Position numbers and translations under genes: made by a program. Positions 32,988-43,893 of a stretch of 64,000 nucleotides of DNA are shown piece by piece. This DNA is from Boothiomyces macroporosus (taxonomy: Eukaryota > Chytridiomycota > Chytridiomycetes > Rhizophydiales > Terramycetaceae): NCBI GenBank assembly GCA_027604185.1, contig JADGKB010000010.1:1-64000 (forward strand), given 5' to 3'. A model generated the notes under the pieces. The model ran no database searches. It was not told the DNA's origin and saw only the letters and a list, made by a program, of their open reading frames with translations. The stretch's first letter is position 1. Every line of letters starts with the position of its first letter.

Positions 32988-33396
32988 ATATTTAGTTTAC
33001 AAAGACTTGTTTACTAACTAATGTTGAAGGACTGGGGGAACGATGCTCACTTTGTAATAACGGTGTTCGTTTGGTAATGCAATTCTAGACTACAATCATG
33101 CTGTACGATAGACCCTAACCAAACCAGGCATTTAAGGTATTTACAAGATGTTGACCAATGTCCGGTACTAATCGGAATAAAGAGAGGGTGTGGGCCAGGT
33201 TGACGGCTCTTTGTTTTTGGGATGAGAAATAAAGATCATTGCCATCTGCTCAATACTCTACAACAGCAAAACAACTATAATTTTCATGCCATTTGGAAAG
33301 TTTAAAAATCACGTGATACGGAAAATATTGTCCAATCAGATTCCACATACCACAAAAAAAAGTTGAAGCATGTTCTGAATTTCTTTACTTTAAAAA
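32988..33396. promoter_or_regulatory. Upstream region of RPS2
   Basis: About 400 bases without a reading frame. It contains a CACGTG E-box at 33310 about 85 bp before the RPS2 start, and A-rich sequence directly before the ATG. Confidence 0.4.
33310..33315. promoter_or_regulatory. CACGTG palindrome (E-box) upstream of RPS2
   Basis: An exact bHLH (Cbf1/Tye7-type) site. In several early-branching and Candida-like fungi, CACGTG sites are found at ribosomal protein genes, so a link is plausible but untested here. Confidence 0.3.
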
Positions 33397-34173
33397 ATGG
33401 CTGACAACGCATTAGCCCAAGGAACTGGATTCGGAAGAGGACGTGGAAGACGTGATGACAAGAGAGGACGTGGCCAACGCCGTGGAAGAAAAGATACTGA
33501 AGAAACCAAGTGGGTTCCAGTAACCAAGCTTGGACGTTTGGTAAACGAAGGACACATTCGTTCTATTGAAGAAGTTTACCTCTTCTCTCTCCCAATCAAG
33601 GAATATCAAATTGTTGACCGTTTCTTGCCAACCCTCAAGGACGAAGTCATGAAGATCATGCCTGTTCAAAAGCAAACTTGTGCTGGTCAACGTACTCGTT
33701 TCAAGGCTTTCGTCATTGTTGGTGACGGTGATGGACACTGTGGTCTTGGTGTAAAGTGCTCCAAGGAAGTTGCTGGTGCCATTAAAGGCGCTATCATCCT
33801 TGCCAAGCTTTCCGTCGTTCCAGTTCGTCGTGGTTACTGGGGATCCATCCTCGGAGAACCACACACTGTCCCATCCAAGGTAAACGGAAAATGTGGTTCA
33901 GTTACTGCCAGAATCATCCCTGCTCCTCGTGGTACTGGTATCGTCGCTGCTCCTGTTGCCAAGAAGTTGATTCAACTTGCTGGTATTCAAGATTGCTACA
34001 CCACCACCCGTGGTTCTACCAAGACCCAAGGTAACTTCTTGAAGGCCTTGTTCATGGCTATCTCCAACACCTACGGATATCTCACTCCTGACTTGTGGGC
34101 TGAAAACGCTCTTGGAAAGACTCCATTCGAAAAGTTCTCTGTCATCTTGTCCAAGGCTCCAAAGAAGCACTAA
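33397..34173 (+). CDS. RPS2: 40S ribosomal protein S2 (uS5)
   Basis: Predicted 258 aa, intronless. uS5 sits at the mRNA entry site and decoding centre of the small subunit. The N-terminus is Arg/Gly-rich ([21 protein letters not shown]), a typical arginine-methylation substrate. The S5 domains follow: [66 protein letters not shown]. Codon choice differs from its neighbours (many GGA, CGT, AAG, GTC and ACC), as expected for a highly expressed gene. It is one of the few intronless genes here. Confidence 0.98.
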   Translation: MADNALAQGTGFGRGRGRRDDKRGRGQRRGRKDTEETKWVPVTKLGRLVNEGHIRSIEEVYLFSLPIKEYQIVDRFLPTLKDEVMKIMPVQKQTCAGQRTRFKAFVIVGDGDGHCGLGVKCSKEVAGAIKGAIILAKLSVVPVRRGYWGSILGEPHTVPSKVNGKCGSVTARIIPAPRGTGIVAAPVAKKLIQLAGIQDCYTTTRGSTKTQGNFLKALFMAISNTYGYLTPDLWAENALGKTPFEKFSVILSKAPKKH

Positions 34174-34229
34174 ATAAATCATTTGTGTATTGGTGAAATT
34201 TTTCATTTTTTAAATATTTTTGATATTGG

Positions 34230-36583
34230 ATGCCTCTTCGTAAATTGCAAGAGCTGCTCACTGCAGAAGTGTTGGATGTTGGAGAACTGGAATCATTTGC
34301 CCTACACAATCCATGGAACCCTGATGACAAGAATGATTTAGATAAGCTCTCTGGACAGCTACAATCCATACCCGAACCCAATAAACTACAGGTGTTACAG
34401 GTGCTGCAACCAGCATTTGAACCAGGTAGATTTATTCTGGATCATTTCGACTATTTGACCTCTATTTTACTCAACCCCTCAAACTTGGAGAATGGCGAAA
34501 CAGCTACAAAACTGCTCGCAGATACATTTCGAACGTATGTGCCTCCAGATAGCGAATACCAGACAACTCTCGCTCTAGCAGCAAGAAAGATTCTAGATAC
34601 TTATGTGAGCGAAACTCAAGGAAGATGGGATACATTTGAACAAATAGTTGCCGGGAAATCAGTGTTTGAATATAATATCCCACTTGATCCAAATCGGATA
34701 CCAAAACTTGAATATGTCGCCTTTCAATACGGAATGTCCAACCCACTTTCTTTTTACAATTTGCTGAATCAATTGGCGGTGGAAGTTGAAACTCGATTGC
34801 ACGCATTTATGCTCTTGAAGTTGTTCTTGATCGTAGAGGTTCTCTTCAACTTATGTAGGATACACCAACTTATTATTTGATCGATGCCGATTTGTTTGGA
34901 ACGGTAATTTCATCCACAGTTAACGACACTGATATCTGTATATTTCAAACTGCTTTGACCATTATTACAATATTCTTGCCAATAGTTGCAGTTAAATCCG
35001 TTTCAAAATTGGATGAATTGTTATCTGTATTGATTACTGCAATCAGATGGGAGGTTTGGTATCCGGAAATGTTGAGACATGCGTCGCCTAGAAAGGAGCA
35101 CAGTGCTGAGCATGGAAAATACGGTAGGTATTGCTAATAATTAGATATGGATGAGATTTTGTTAAATCATAGCATTGCAGCAATAAGAACATGTGTCCAA
35201 CAATATTATACCGTCCTATATGGCATGTACCCATGCAATGTCCTAGCGTGTCTATCTGACTACTTGAATGATCGGTACGTGCCTCCTCCAAATACTGCAT
35301 CTTTTAAAGTTGCACCAGATTCATTACAAAAATACGTTGATATTGCGCACAAAGCTGCTCAATGGGACGAAAAGGTTTATATAACAAAGAGAATAGAAAA
35401 TTTAATTCAATCACACAAGTGTCATCTCAATGCAATTGTCAGCACTGTCGAAAAGGAAAGAAAGGAGCCTTGGTTTTTGAAAAACGAAGCATCGGATATC
35501 ATCATTTCATGTTTTCAACTATATGTAAAGGAATATGATTCCAATATAGAGCTAATCACTGAGGAATTTGAAACTCTAGAACAAGTATCCGCTTCAATTA
35601 TGCGTATCAATACGTTTCTGCACGGCCCAATAATTCCATCGGATTTGGTAACTCACTTGTAATATAGCCCTCGAGTATTTCAAAGGGAATCGATGAATTG
35701 AATTCAGTACTGTTTTACAAAATCTATTACTTTATCCTAATGAATGAAACTTTCTTTAAGGAATGCATGCGGCAATACCATATTATGCATATCAGAAATC
35801 TCCGTAAACTTGGGTTCGAGTCGGAAGTAGAAGCAAAAGCTGTTGAAAATGCTGTAATATTATTTCTAAGTTAGGAATTGAGACTGAAAAATTCACTCAT
35901 AGAGCTGGAGGCGACAACCTTAAAAAGCAGGGAATTAAGAGAGGAACTAGATCGACTGCAAAAGAAACAGGCGTATTTTGAAAGTGAATCCAACACACAA
36001 CTGGAAAATCTTAAAACTGAGGTGGAGCTGAAAGCTGTTCAAATCAATTCTCTAAATAACAAATGTGAAGCACTTAAAGTGGAAATATCGGAATTAAAAC
36101 ATCTAAATGATAGCCTGCAATCGTACAATCCCGGATTGTTAACCAATTTGCAAGCACACAATGAGCAGTTGAAAAAGGAAATTGAAAGCCTTAAAAACCA
36201 ACAAGTACAAAGAGAAGAAAAAGTGGAAGACCGAAAAGAGCAAGATGCGCAAATGTATATTCTCCAAAAGAGAGTACAAGATTGTAATTTTGAAATAGAC
36301 TTGCTAAAGAACAAGATTGATGAACTTTCTCAGACTGAGCGGGACTACATCAACCTGAAGCAAGAATATTCCAAATGTGCAACAGAACTAGAGCAAAAGG
36401 TAACTCGAGTTGACAGTAGTGCAAATCTAATGAGGAGATGTCCCTATTGTTTGCTGAAGAATTAAAAGCACAAGAGTCTCGCTACGAAACTGTCAAAAAG
36501 ATTATGCTCCAGTACCAGGTATCTTTTATTAACTTTAGTGTAAAATAATGTCGATTCAAAACCCGCAACAAGAGAAACAATAA
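34230..36583 (+). CDS. TSC1: Hamartin / TSC1 homologue
   Basis: Predicted 743 aa. TSC1 with TSC2 forms the Rheb GAP that restrains TORC1. The N-terminal HEAT-like helical part contains TPTYYLIDADLF, DTDICIFQTALTIITIFLP and the family signature LYGMYPCNVLACLSDYL. The C-terminal 200 residues are a long coiled coil (LRLKNSLIELEATTLKSRELREELDRLQKK...). Six introns: 34839..34858 (GTT donor), 35124..35144, 35648..35667, 35854..35874, 36400..36419, 36519..36538. It is shorter than animal hamartin (about 1160 aa), lacking most of the middle region, but similar in plan. The last splice is inferred from its standard intron form; unspliced, the protein would end 9 codons past QYQ. Confidence 0.85.
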
Positions 36584-36587
36584 AATA

Positions 36588-37173
36588 TTATGATTCCCAG
36601 ACCCCAAGCTTCTTTTTCGCAGCTTTGGCTTCCAATTTCTCTAAAGCTTTAATATGTGATTCTGCGAGCCCATGCAAACTAGATTTATCCAACTTTGAAT
36701 AACCATTCTTTACCAAATAGTTCAACATGTTGGTTTTCCATGGATGATACCATTTCTAATTAAAAACCACTTACTAGTCTAACAAAGGGAACACCGTAAC
36801 CATTACCAAGCAATTTCAAATGGAAATAATTTACGTTTTCAAAGTACTTTGTATCTGCTAATCCAGCGTACTTGAACCTCAAACAATTTTGTGGTTTGAT
36901 TTGCTTTGTTCTGCCGAATAGCAGACGGTAAAATAGAGGTTCGTGGTAAAACAAATTAAGGTCTTTGGGATATAGTTTGCCGTATAGCTTGCCCTGCTTT
37001 CTGGTGATTGTCGAAAGCAGTGCGCTGTCTTGTTTGATTCTTGAACCATGTCGGGTGAATGAAATTATGCTGATTAGCGATATTCCTATCCCAGCTGAAA
37101 TCCCGGTCCTAATTATTGTAAGGTTACTGTCAATGGCATTGCTTATCGTTGTAATGAGGTCTTGGTTTGGCAT
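36588..37173 (-). CDS. Membrane-anchored SNase-like protein (C3orf33-like)
   Basis: Predicted 188 aa. There is one membrane segment near the N-terminus (IIRTGISAGIGISLISIISF) followed by a small beta-rich domain and a C-terminal helix ending KAAKKKLGVWES. That last motif (A-x-K-x-K-x-G-x-W) is typical of staphylococcal-nuclease-fold proteins. The arrangement resembles the C3orf33/Lcl3 group, and nuclease residues are not evident, so activity is doubtful. The intron at 36756..36774 (19 nt) joins FVRL to KWYHPWKTN. The stop lies only 4 nt from the TSC1 stop on the other strand. Confidence 0.5.
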
Positions 37174-37267
37174 ACGGAAGGTGAAAAAATCCTACCCAAA
37201 ATTCTAATGTATCCACTATACTAATGATATAATTTTTTATTATTTTTTATAAAAGGAATTAAAAGAT

Positions 37268-38833
37268 TCATGATATTTTCTTTGAAACTTCTGGGTTTGG
37301 TGCAGCTCCATCGCCTGGATAATAAGATGGGTAAGAGTATGCGTATGGAGTTTGCTCTGGTGGCGGTGGTGGATACATATACTGCTGCTGGTAGGATTGG
37401 AACATATCTGGGGTTGCCGGGACCATAAGCCCTGTTTCTGTAAGCAATACCATTTGTCCAGACTGAGTAATCATTGGTTGAACATTAATTAATTGTTGGG
37501 GAGGTTGGAATGTGGCAGGCCGTTTCTTTCTATTACTATCATATGATTTAGATTTAACATCCTTTTTCATATCCAACTCTATCTTTGGGGATGGATTGTA
37601 AATCGCCCAGCCACTTGCAGTGCTAACTATTTGGTCTTGGAGCTCTTCCGGGTTGTCAGACTTTTCAATGGAGGCATTAGATGTATGGTCATTGGCCTGG
37701 CTAGACGTGCTATTTCTCTTCAAATTGGTTTTGGCCCTTTTTTCCACAACTATTTTTTCATGGACAACCACTTCTCGTTCATACTTGGGCTGTTTGTCCA
37801 GTTTTGGGGATCGATTACTGTTTCTATCCACTAGAGTAACTTCTGAAGATTTTTGGTTTCTGTCGTACCTTTCCTTTTCTTTACGGTCATACCGCTCTGA
37901 ACGATCCCTACTGCGGTCCTTTCTCTCTGAATATTCTTTTTCTCGTTCACTTTTGAGGTGTTCATTCCTTTCTAACCGTAACTGCTCAGCTCGCTCTCCA
38001 TTCCTTTCTTGACGAGCCAAATCGTTTCTTTCTCTTTCGCCATTTCTTTCTAAACGGATATTTTCGTATCTTTCCCTATCCACTCGATCTGTTTTTTCTT
38101 CATTCTTTTCGTGGCGGGTTTCCATTTGCTTTTCCTTTGATTTTTCCTTGTCTAATTTAGGTTCATTGACAGATCTATCAATTGGACGAGCCTCTGGCCG
38201 ACTGATTGAAGCCAAGAGTTGATTTTTAGATGCCTGCGATAGCACTCGTCGCACTTTTGGCTGTTCAACAATTTCTTCCTTCTTTTCTTCAATATTCAAC
38301 TGCTTAATTGGCGGTAGGTCCTGATCAGGAACAGATCTATTATCGATCGCCCTTTTGCTAGAATCCTTTTCCTTGATAGCTTCAGAAGGAGCAGCTTTCC
38401 TGGATTTATCCTTACATTACAAGATAATTACCTTTTTCCTCCCTTTATTACTACGCTTGAAAGAGCGGACTCTTTCCTGGTCATCATCGCTATCGTCTTC
38501 ATTAAATAAATCATGTGCCCATTTGGAAGAGGTTGTTGCATTATCATTTGATCTACGGTTGAATACTTCAGAATGGCGCTTTTCCCTGCCTCTGCTTTCT
38601 ATAGGGTCGTCTGCCCATGACTTTTTGACTCTGGAATCCTTCTTTTGCAACTTGATTGTTTTTTTTTCTAACACAGGTGGTTCAGGTTCTATCTTTACTT
38701 CTTGTTCTTCTTCGGTTTCACTTTCTAGCGTTGAAACGGTATCGTTGTCGGATATATCGATTATAATTTCACCTTCTGAACTGTCTGAGCCATCTGCTCT
38801 CGTTGCAAAGAGTTTCTTTTTGAAGGATTGCAT
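37268..38833 (-). CDS. Arg/Glu-rich disordered nuclear-type protein
   Basis: Predicted 514 aa. The N-terminal third is acidic with a KSWADDPIESRGREKRHSEVF...SKWAHDLFNEDDSDDD segment; the K-W-x-H-D-x-F/Y core resembles SELOR/Btz-type motifs of exon-junction and splicing proteins (tentative). The middle is an RE/RD-rich repeat region (LERNGERERND, ARQERNGERAEQ, RLERNEHLKSERE: a repeating x-E-R-N-x-E-R). The C-terminus is Pro/Tyr/Gln-rich (YMYPPPPPEQTPYAY), as in RNA-binding proteins. The intron at 38411..38431 (21 nt) has an in-frame TAA. No enzyme domain was found; a role in mRNA processing is inference. Confidence 0.6.
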
Positions 38834-38910
38834 TTTACAAGTTGAAGAAAAAAAGACCAGAAAAAATATTGCCAGCGGATGGTTGGAAAATAGGACTAAA
38901 ACGGTATTTA

Positions 38911-40479
38911 TTATTGGCTCCTTTGCCTTAGAAAATTATGCATCGACACCGACACTTTGGAATAAACGGAGGAGGAAAACTTTTCATACGCAGTCATGTT
39001 CTCTTCAGAATTCAGGAACTCCAGTAAGGCGTATACGCACTCTAACAGCTGCGCTTCGTGATAACCAGAAATATCTACCAAAATGCGCGACTGCGTTAGT
39101 TTTTTCTTACCCAAGACTTGTCATAGAGAGTTTTTAAAGTGAGGAAATATGCGGCCGCAGCTTGCAATGAAGGAGGGTATCCAATGAATTGCTTGCCAAG
39201 CATCATTGATTCTAAAAAGTATTCACAAAGATGGCGCTCCTTTTCTTCACAATTGAACCGCTTCAAGAAATTCAATGGATTAGGGTAGCCAATCTGAATT
39301 AATAATATTTACTTTATAGGAGACTATTCCAAGTAAATGGCGTTCAGCGGTTTTAATTTCCTCCTCTTTATAACCATTTGCTGTCATATAAACCATATCT
39401 GAAATCATTGGACTCTGAATTTCTTCATATTTAGAGGCAATAAGTAACGATGTAACTCCAACTAGTTGTAATTTAGACATGCTAATGCTCTTGTGCGTAA
39501 GAGTTCGATCAATCAAGTTTGTGGTAAGATACAGAGTTTCTGGCAAAAGTCTAAAGTACGCATGCACCTGGAATATCCTAGAATTAACAACTAGTACCAT
39601 GAAATTAGGGCGTTGCGCATGCCCCAGTCTAGTTCCGGTTGTCTGGACATGTACATTGGATCAGGCAACGTTTGAATCTAACATAAAGACTGAATTACTT
39701 CCAATTCTTTCCAATAAATAAATATTTCTGCGGCATATTCTTCCACTTTAATTGGATCGCGGTACACCAACTTTGGTTTGACTTTAATCAGTGGTTTCAA
39801 CCTGCGTGAGTTTTCACTGTAGACTGAAGGAAAGGTAAAACTTTTTTTCAGTTCCTTCTTGATTGGCGACACATTAATTGCAAGTGAATGAGATCGCGTT
39901 AATTCAGAGAGCTTGGACACTCTATTTACACGTTGAAGTGATCCAGCAAGTGGCGAATATAATTTAGATTGTACAAGCGTGGATGTAGACAATACGCTAG
40001 TATTGGCAGATAATCTTGAATTCGAAATACTTGACATGTCAATGTCCATTGAATCATCCACAATTGTAGAATCGTTCATCAGACTTGAATTTGAATCAGC
40101 AGATCTAGCCATATTGATGTTTGAGTTTACTTTTGATTTCACATGGCTGTAGTTTGGTAGCATTCCGGTTTTTCTAATGCGTCTATCTTTTACTTGTTGC
40201 TTTTCCTTTATTGCTTGTTTCGCTGCTGCGACATGATTAACAGGCTTTGGTTGAACAACTGGCTGAGCCGCTACTGAAGGTTTCATTGTTTTAGAACGCT
40301 TAGTCGGTGGTTCGATGTTGTTAGTAGTCTCTCCAAGCACTTGTCGCTTTGCTGAATTGCTCTTTGGATTGTAAATTCCTTGCGCATATCTGGACACAAG
40401 AACTTTGTTCGGATCGTTTGTTGGCGCTCTTTTATGCTGCGAATTAATAGTGTATTACCCTGAGCAGGTTTTCAGACAT
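38911..40479 (-). CDS. Mitotic (B-type) cyclin
   Basis: Predicted 488 aa in six exons. A destruction box RQVLGETTN is near residue 28, and a Lys-rich, Ser-rich N-terminal half follows. Cyclin box 1 runs from about 260: EYAAEIFIYWKELE, MSRQPELDWGMRNALISWIFQVH, FRLLPETLYLTTNLIDR, KLQLVGVTSLLIASKYEEI (MRxILxDW-like and KYEE signatures). The C-terminal cyclin fold ends at SMHNFL. B-type cyclins activate CDK1 for mitosis and are destroyed through the D-box by APC/C. Introns: 40437..40458, 39678..39698, 39578..39597, 39294..39312, 39091..39110. The first exon is only 21 nt (MSENLLR). Confidence 0.92.
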
Positions 40480-40600
40480 TTTTTGTTGATTGCAGTTCGC
40501 GACAAGAAAATTTTAGAATTGTTTATCGGCTGTAAGGAAGCCGCAGTCAGATCGCTCAACTGCAGGATTAACCGCGGGACAATTATCAAATAAACCTCCT

Positions 40601-42269
40601 TTATTTAGTATGTTTTGGGAACAAGGTTGGGTTAGAGTCCATAAACTTTAGAGCGTATTCATCGGCTCCATTAATCTTAAAGTGGTGCTCATAAAATACT
40701 AACTCGGCACCTAAAATTAGCCGTCATTTACCTATGTAGAAATCGGTTGAGGAATAGTACGAGCTACTCTTTGGCTTCTTAATCTTTCTGTTTTCCAAAA
40801 ACTTTCCTCCGATGATTCCACTATTTCGTGCCCTAGGTTCAAAAATGCTGATTGTATCGTCGGCCAAGTGGAATGAAATGACAAATTTGCGGTCTCGGTC
40901 AACTTGCTTTGAAGAGATTAAGCTTCCCAAGAATCGAAGAGTGATGCCATCATATGCAATTAGTTTCTTGAAATCCTTCTTTCCTTGCGTTTCGTTTCCG
41001 ATCAAAAGGGCAGCTGGCTCTCCGGCAGCAGCGGCGTGTTGAGTATTGACATCAAAGAATGGAACATTGGAAGATTCATCCTGGAATTCACTGATTTTTA
41101 CTGGATCGAATTCCATTACATCATAGTTTTCTCGATAGTAGTTCTTTGTGAATTCATCGCAATCGCAGATTACAAACGGTCTTCCATAGAGGTGGATGAC
41201 ACTTCCAATCATCAGGTCGGCATCAGAAAAACATTCAACATTCTGGTCATTATTTGTGCTGCTGTTTACTTGAGGGCGTTTAGGTAGTTTACATCTTCTC
41301 AAGAATAATGTATTGGATTCTCTGCCAGAATTTGGTGGAATAGACTCTTTAATTTCTATAGTATCATCGCTTAGATAATAGTGGAGGACCATATGTCGAA
41401 GGTCTCCAAATACCGATGTTGTATCATCCCATACGCAATAAAATCGAAGAACTCGCCTATCATTTTCCAAGAACTGTTTCAAAGTCAAGTTTGGAACGCT
41501 TGGTCTGGTAGCCTTCATTCTAGAAAGCATTTCTTGGCGTTGTGTCTCATACGGATCACTTGGGAATTCCGAGTTTGCTGGTACATTAATACCAATTTGA
41601 TTCAAAAAGTCCTGCAGGTTAACGTTCAATTACTCTGGTAAATTGGTCACACCCTACCAATTTGATAGTTCTGGAATACAAAGTAATTTGGTTTCCAACG
41701 TTAAAGTCTGAAACAATATAGTGCTGACCATTGAGCGAATCAGCTTTTGGAATGCGGTGTCGTCTGATCAATGTGCCTTGTGGAATACCGCTATTTGGAG
41801 TCTTTGGCTCACTAACATGCACTGAATCGTCTTCCAAGTAGAAATATACATTTACTCTTATGATTAAACCAATATTACCTTCTAATTCTATATTTTTCTT
41901 CTCTTCTTTCGTGTACTCCTTCTTGGAAATAACCGTAGAATCTCAGAACTTTTCTATCAAAGGCGACCCAGGCTGGAACTGAAGTTCCGTTTGAAGAATG
42001 CGGATAGGCCTCCAATGAAGTATGAACTTTCTTTTGGACTTGTCCTGGCAAACATACACCGCCTATGTTAACAAGATATACCAATTCCGCTAGCCTCGCT
42101 TTTGAATACAGGTACATTATTGCAATAGTCGAAAGCGTGTGATTTACGTTCGTTTGGCCTGGACTTTGTCTATTATAAACGGAGGAAATACTTTGTCAAT
42201 TTCAAATTGATATCCAGGCAAGAATGGTAATTGACTCTGCAATTTCTTTGCTAATTCTTGATCAATCAT
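40601..42269 (-). CDS. EFHC1/RIB72-like doublet microtubule protein with three DM10 domains
   Basis: Predicted 520 aa. EFHC1/EFHC2 (RIB72) are inner proteins of axonemal doublet microtubules. Three DM10 domains are seen: about 75-185 (VAFDRKVLRFYGYFQEGVHE, CDQFTR); 225-345 (RRVLRFYCVWDDTTS, FVICDCDEFTKNYY); 405-500 (ITLRFLGSLIS, NSGIIGGKFL). The N-terminal LPFLPGY is also family-typical. The protein ends soon after the third DM10, so the C-terminal EF-hand region of animal EFHC1 (640 aa) is missing. Introns: 42159..42180 (GTT donor), 42063..42081, 41857..41878, 41612..41633, 40711..40731. An upstream in-frame ATG at 42344 exists; MIDQELAK is preferred by alignment to family N-termini. Confidence 0.9.
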
Positions 42270-42412
42270 TGAAATTATAAAAATGTCTAGGTTTTTTAGG
42301 GTGACGTCAAATACTATTATATCTCCGTGCTTTGATGGACGCATTATAGATCAAACATTAATGATATCTTACATTAATTTATTGCTAATAAGATTGCTGG
42401 ATAATACATGAA

Positions 42413-43870
42413 TTATTTCCAAGAAAAGAAATCACATTTGGAGTCGGAAGTGTTGCCTACACTTCGAGCACAAGAATAAAAGTACTTTCCCTTGTTTGGG
42501 CCAGCCTTTTTAACCATGATTTCTATGCAGTCCTCACCATGGTTGCATTTTGGAATTGCGCGTTTTTTCAACATAAAGTCCCAACCTTTTGATTTGCTTC
42601 CTCCATCTTCATTTGGGGGCGGTATCATGTTATTTTCCAGATAATTTAGTGCGATAACTTGCTCCAAATCAACTTTTTCGATTATATTTTGATTCTGCTA
42701 AATTAAGCGTGACAAACCTTTTCAACCAAGAAGGATTTCATGGATTTTTGAGATGGTTTCTTTTGAACTTTTTGTACGGGAAAAGTATGTACAATATCTT
42801 GCTTTGCTACCTTTTTAAAAAAATTGTTGATTTTGAGTTGTTTGGCAGAGTAATTATCCCAATAGTAAGTGCAGAGTGGGTGCGGCTTTTTCAAATCACT
42901 CTTGAGCGAGTCAAAAACCAAAGCTTCAGACTCTGGAAGGGTTTCTTTGAATTCTAAACTCACAGGACAGTGATCGCTTCCCAAAACATCCGATAGTACT
43001 TGAGCATCTTTAACAAGGTCAATCAAATCTTTTGATACCAATACATAATCAATCCTAGTGCCTAGGATTAGAAATAAATACCATAATTGGCTGGCCGAGC
43101 ATTGATTTTAGTATTCCATACTGTAAAAACCTTTTCTTTGTCTGGGTAAAACCAGCGAAAGGTGTCAATAAGCTGTCCGTTTGGATATACCCAAGCGTTA
43201 AACCACTTTCGGGCAACAGCATCATCAAAGCTAGAAAGATTGTTGTCTTTTATACTCTGAGCTGGGTCGCAGTGGTCAATTTCTTTATGGGAAACATTAA
43301 CATCGCCAGCAATAACCACACTTCTGCCCTGTTTCATAAAACTGCCAGCTCGTATTTCAACCGCTTTTGAAAACTTCATTTTAAATTCAAATCTAGTCTC
43401 ATTGGCGTCGTTGGGGAAGTAAATCTAGAATAAGAAATATATCACATTGAATAGTACAAAAAGTTTGTGATCAGTTATTATAACTCGAGCTTCAGAATCC
43501 AATTCAATTAATTCCTCCTTTGTAAATTGCTGGTGTAATTCGTCCAAGCATCCCAGGTTGTACTCTTTTAGTCCAGACATTCCGATTTCCACAAACTCTG
43601 GCGAAATAGCTTTTTTGACTATTGTGGCCACTCCAGAGTAGCCTTTGTCTTTATGTAGCGAATAAAATATATCGTAATCCGGTACATGAGTGTAAGAGGA
43701 CGGCAGCGATTGGAGGGTTTGCTTTACTTCCTGGAGGCAAATAATATCCGCGTCCAGTCCGTTTACTATGCCAGCGAAATCACACTGCTTCCAAGGATAG
43801 TACTCTTTGACTGTCTTGATTCCCTACCGTGAAGGATGATTACGTTGACATTCCAGGATAATATTTTCAT
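42413..43870 (-). CDS. APN2: AP endonuclease 2 (APN2/APEX2, exonuclease III family)
   Basis: Predicted 458 aa. Apn2 cleaves abasic sites and trims blocked 3' ends in nuclear base-excision repair. Visible: MKILSWNVNGIK (metal-binding Asn), DIICLQEVK (metal Glu), GYSGVATIVKK, VLFNIYFPND, VIAGDVNVSH (Asp and Asn of the active site), TRIDYVLVSKDL, LGSDHCPV (catalytic His). A possible PCNA-like motif sits near LKINNFFKKV, and the C-terminal zf-GRF finger (CNHGEDCIEI...YFYSCARS...CDFFSWK) is complete. Introns: 43824..43843, 43425..43445 (GTG donor), 43062..43081, 42698..42717 (GTT donor). It is divergent from CSTF1 with 23 bp between ATGs. Confidence 0.93.
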
Positions 43871-43893
43871 TCTTGTTTTCTGATCTCCAAAAA
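43871..43893. promoter_or_regulatory. 23-bp divergent promoter gap (APN2 / CSTF1)
   Basis: The whole non-coding space between two divergent genes is 23 bp. It has pyrimidines on the left and an A-run on the right. Confidence 0.6.

Noticed and set aside
33412..33864. 150-codon minus-strand frame opposite RPS2
   Set aside because: Antisense shadow caused by strong codon bias of the ribosomal protein gene; Ser/Thr-rich with no family resemblance.
36519..36548. TSC1 ending at 36548 without the last splice
   Set aside because: The segment 36519..36538 has the exact form of all other introns (GTAT...TTAAC...TTTAG, 20 nt); the spliced form continues to 36583. Kept as the less likely alternative.
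38355..39137. 260-codon plus-strand frame covering the RE-rich protein and cyclin end
   Set aside because: Opposes two supported genes; Leu/Ser-rich shadow of charged codons on the other strand.
42270..42344. Longer EFHC1-like start at 42344
   Set aside because: Relatives begin only a few residues before LPFLPG; the upstream in-frame ATG would add an unrelated leader. Not excluded.
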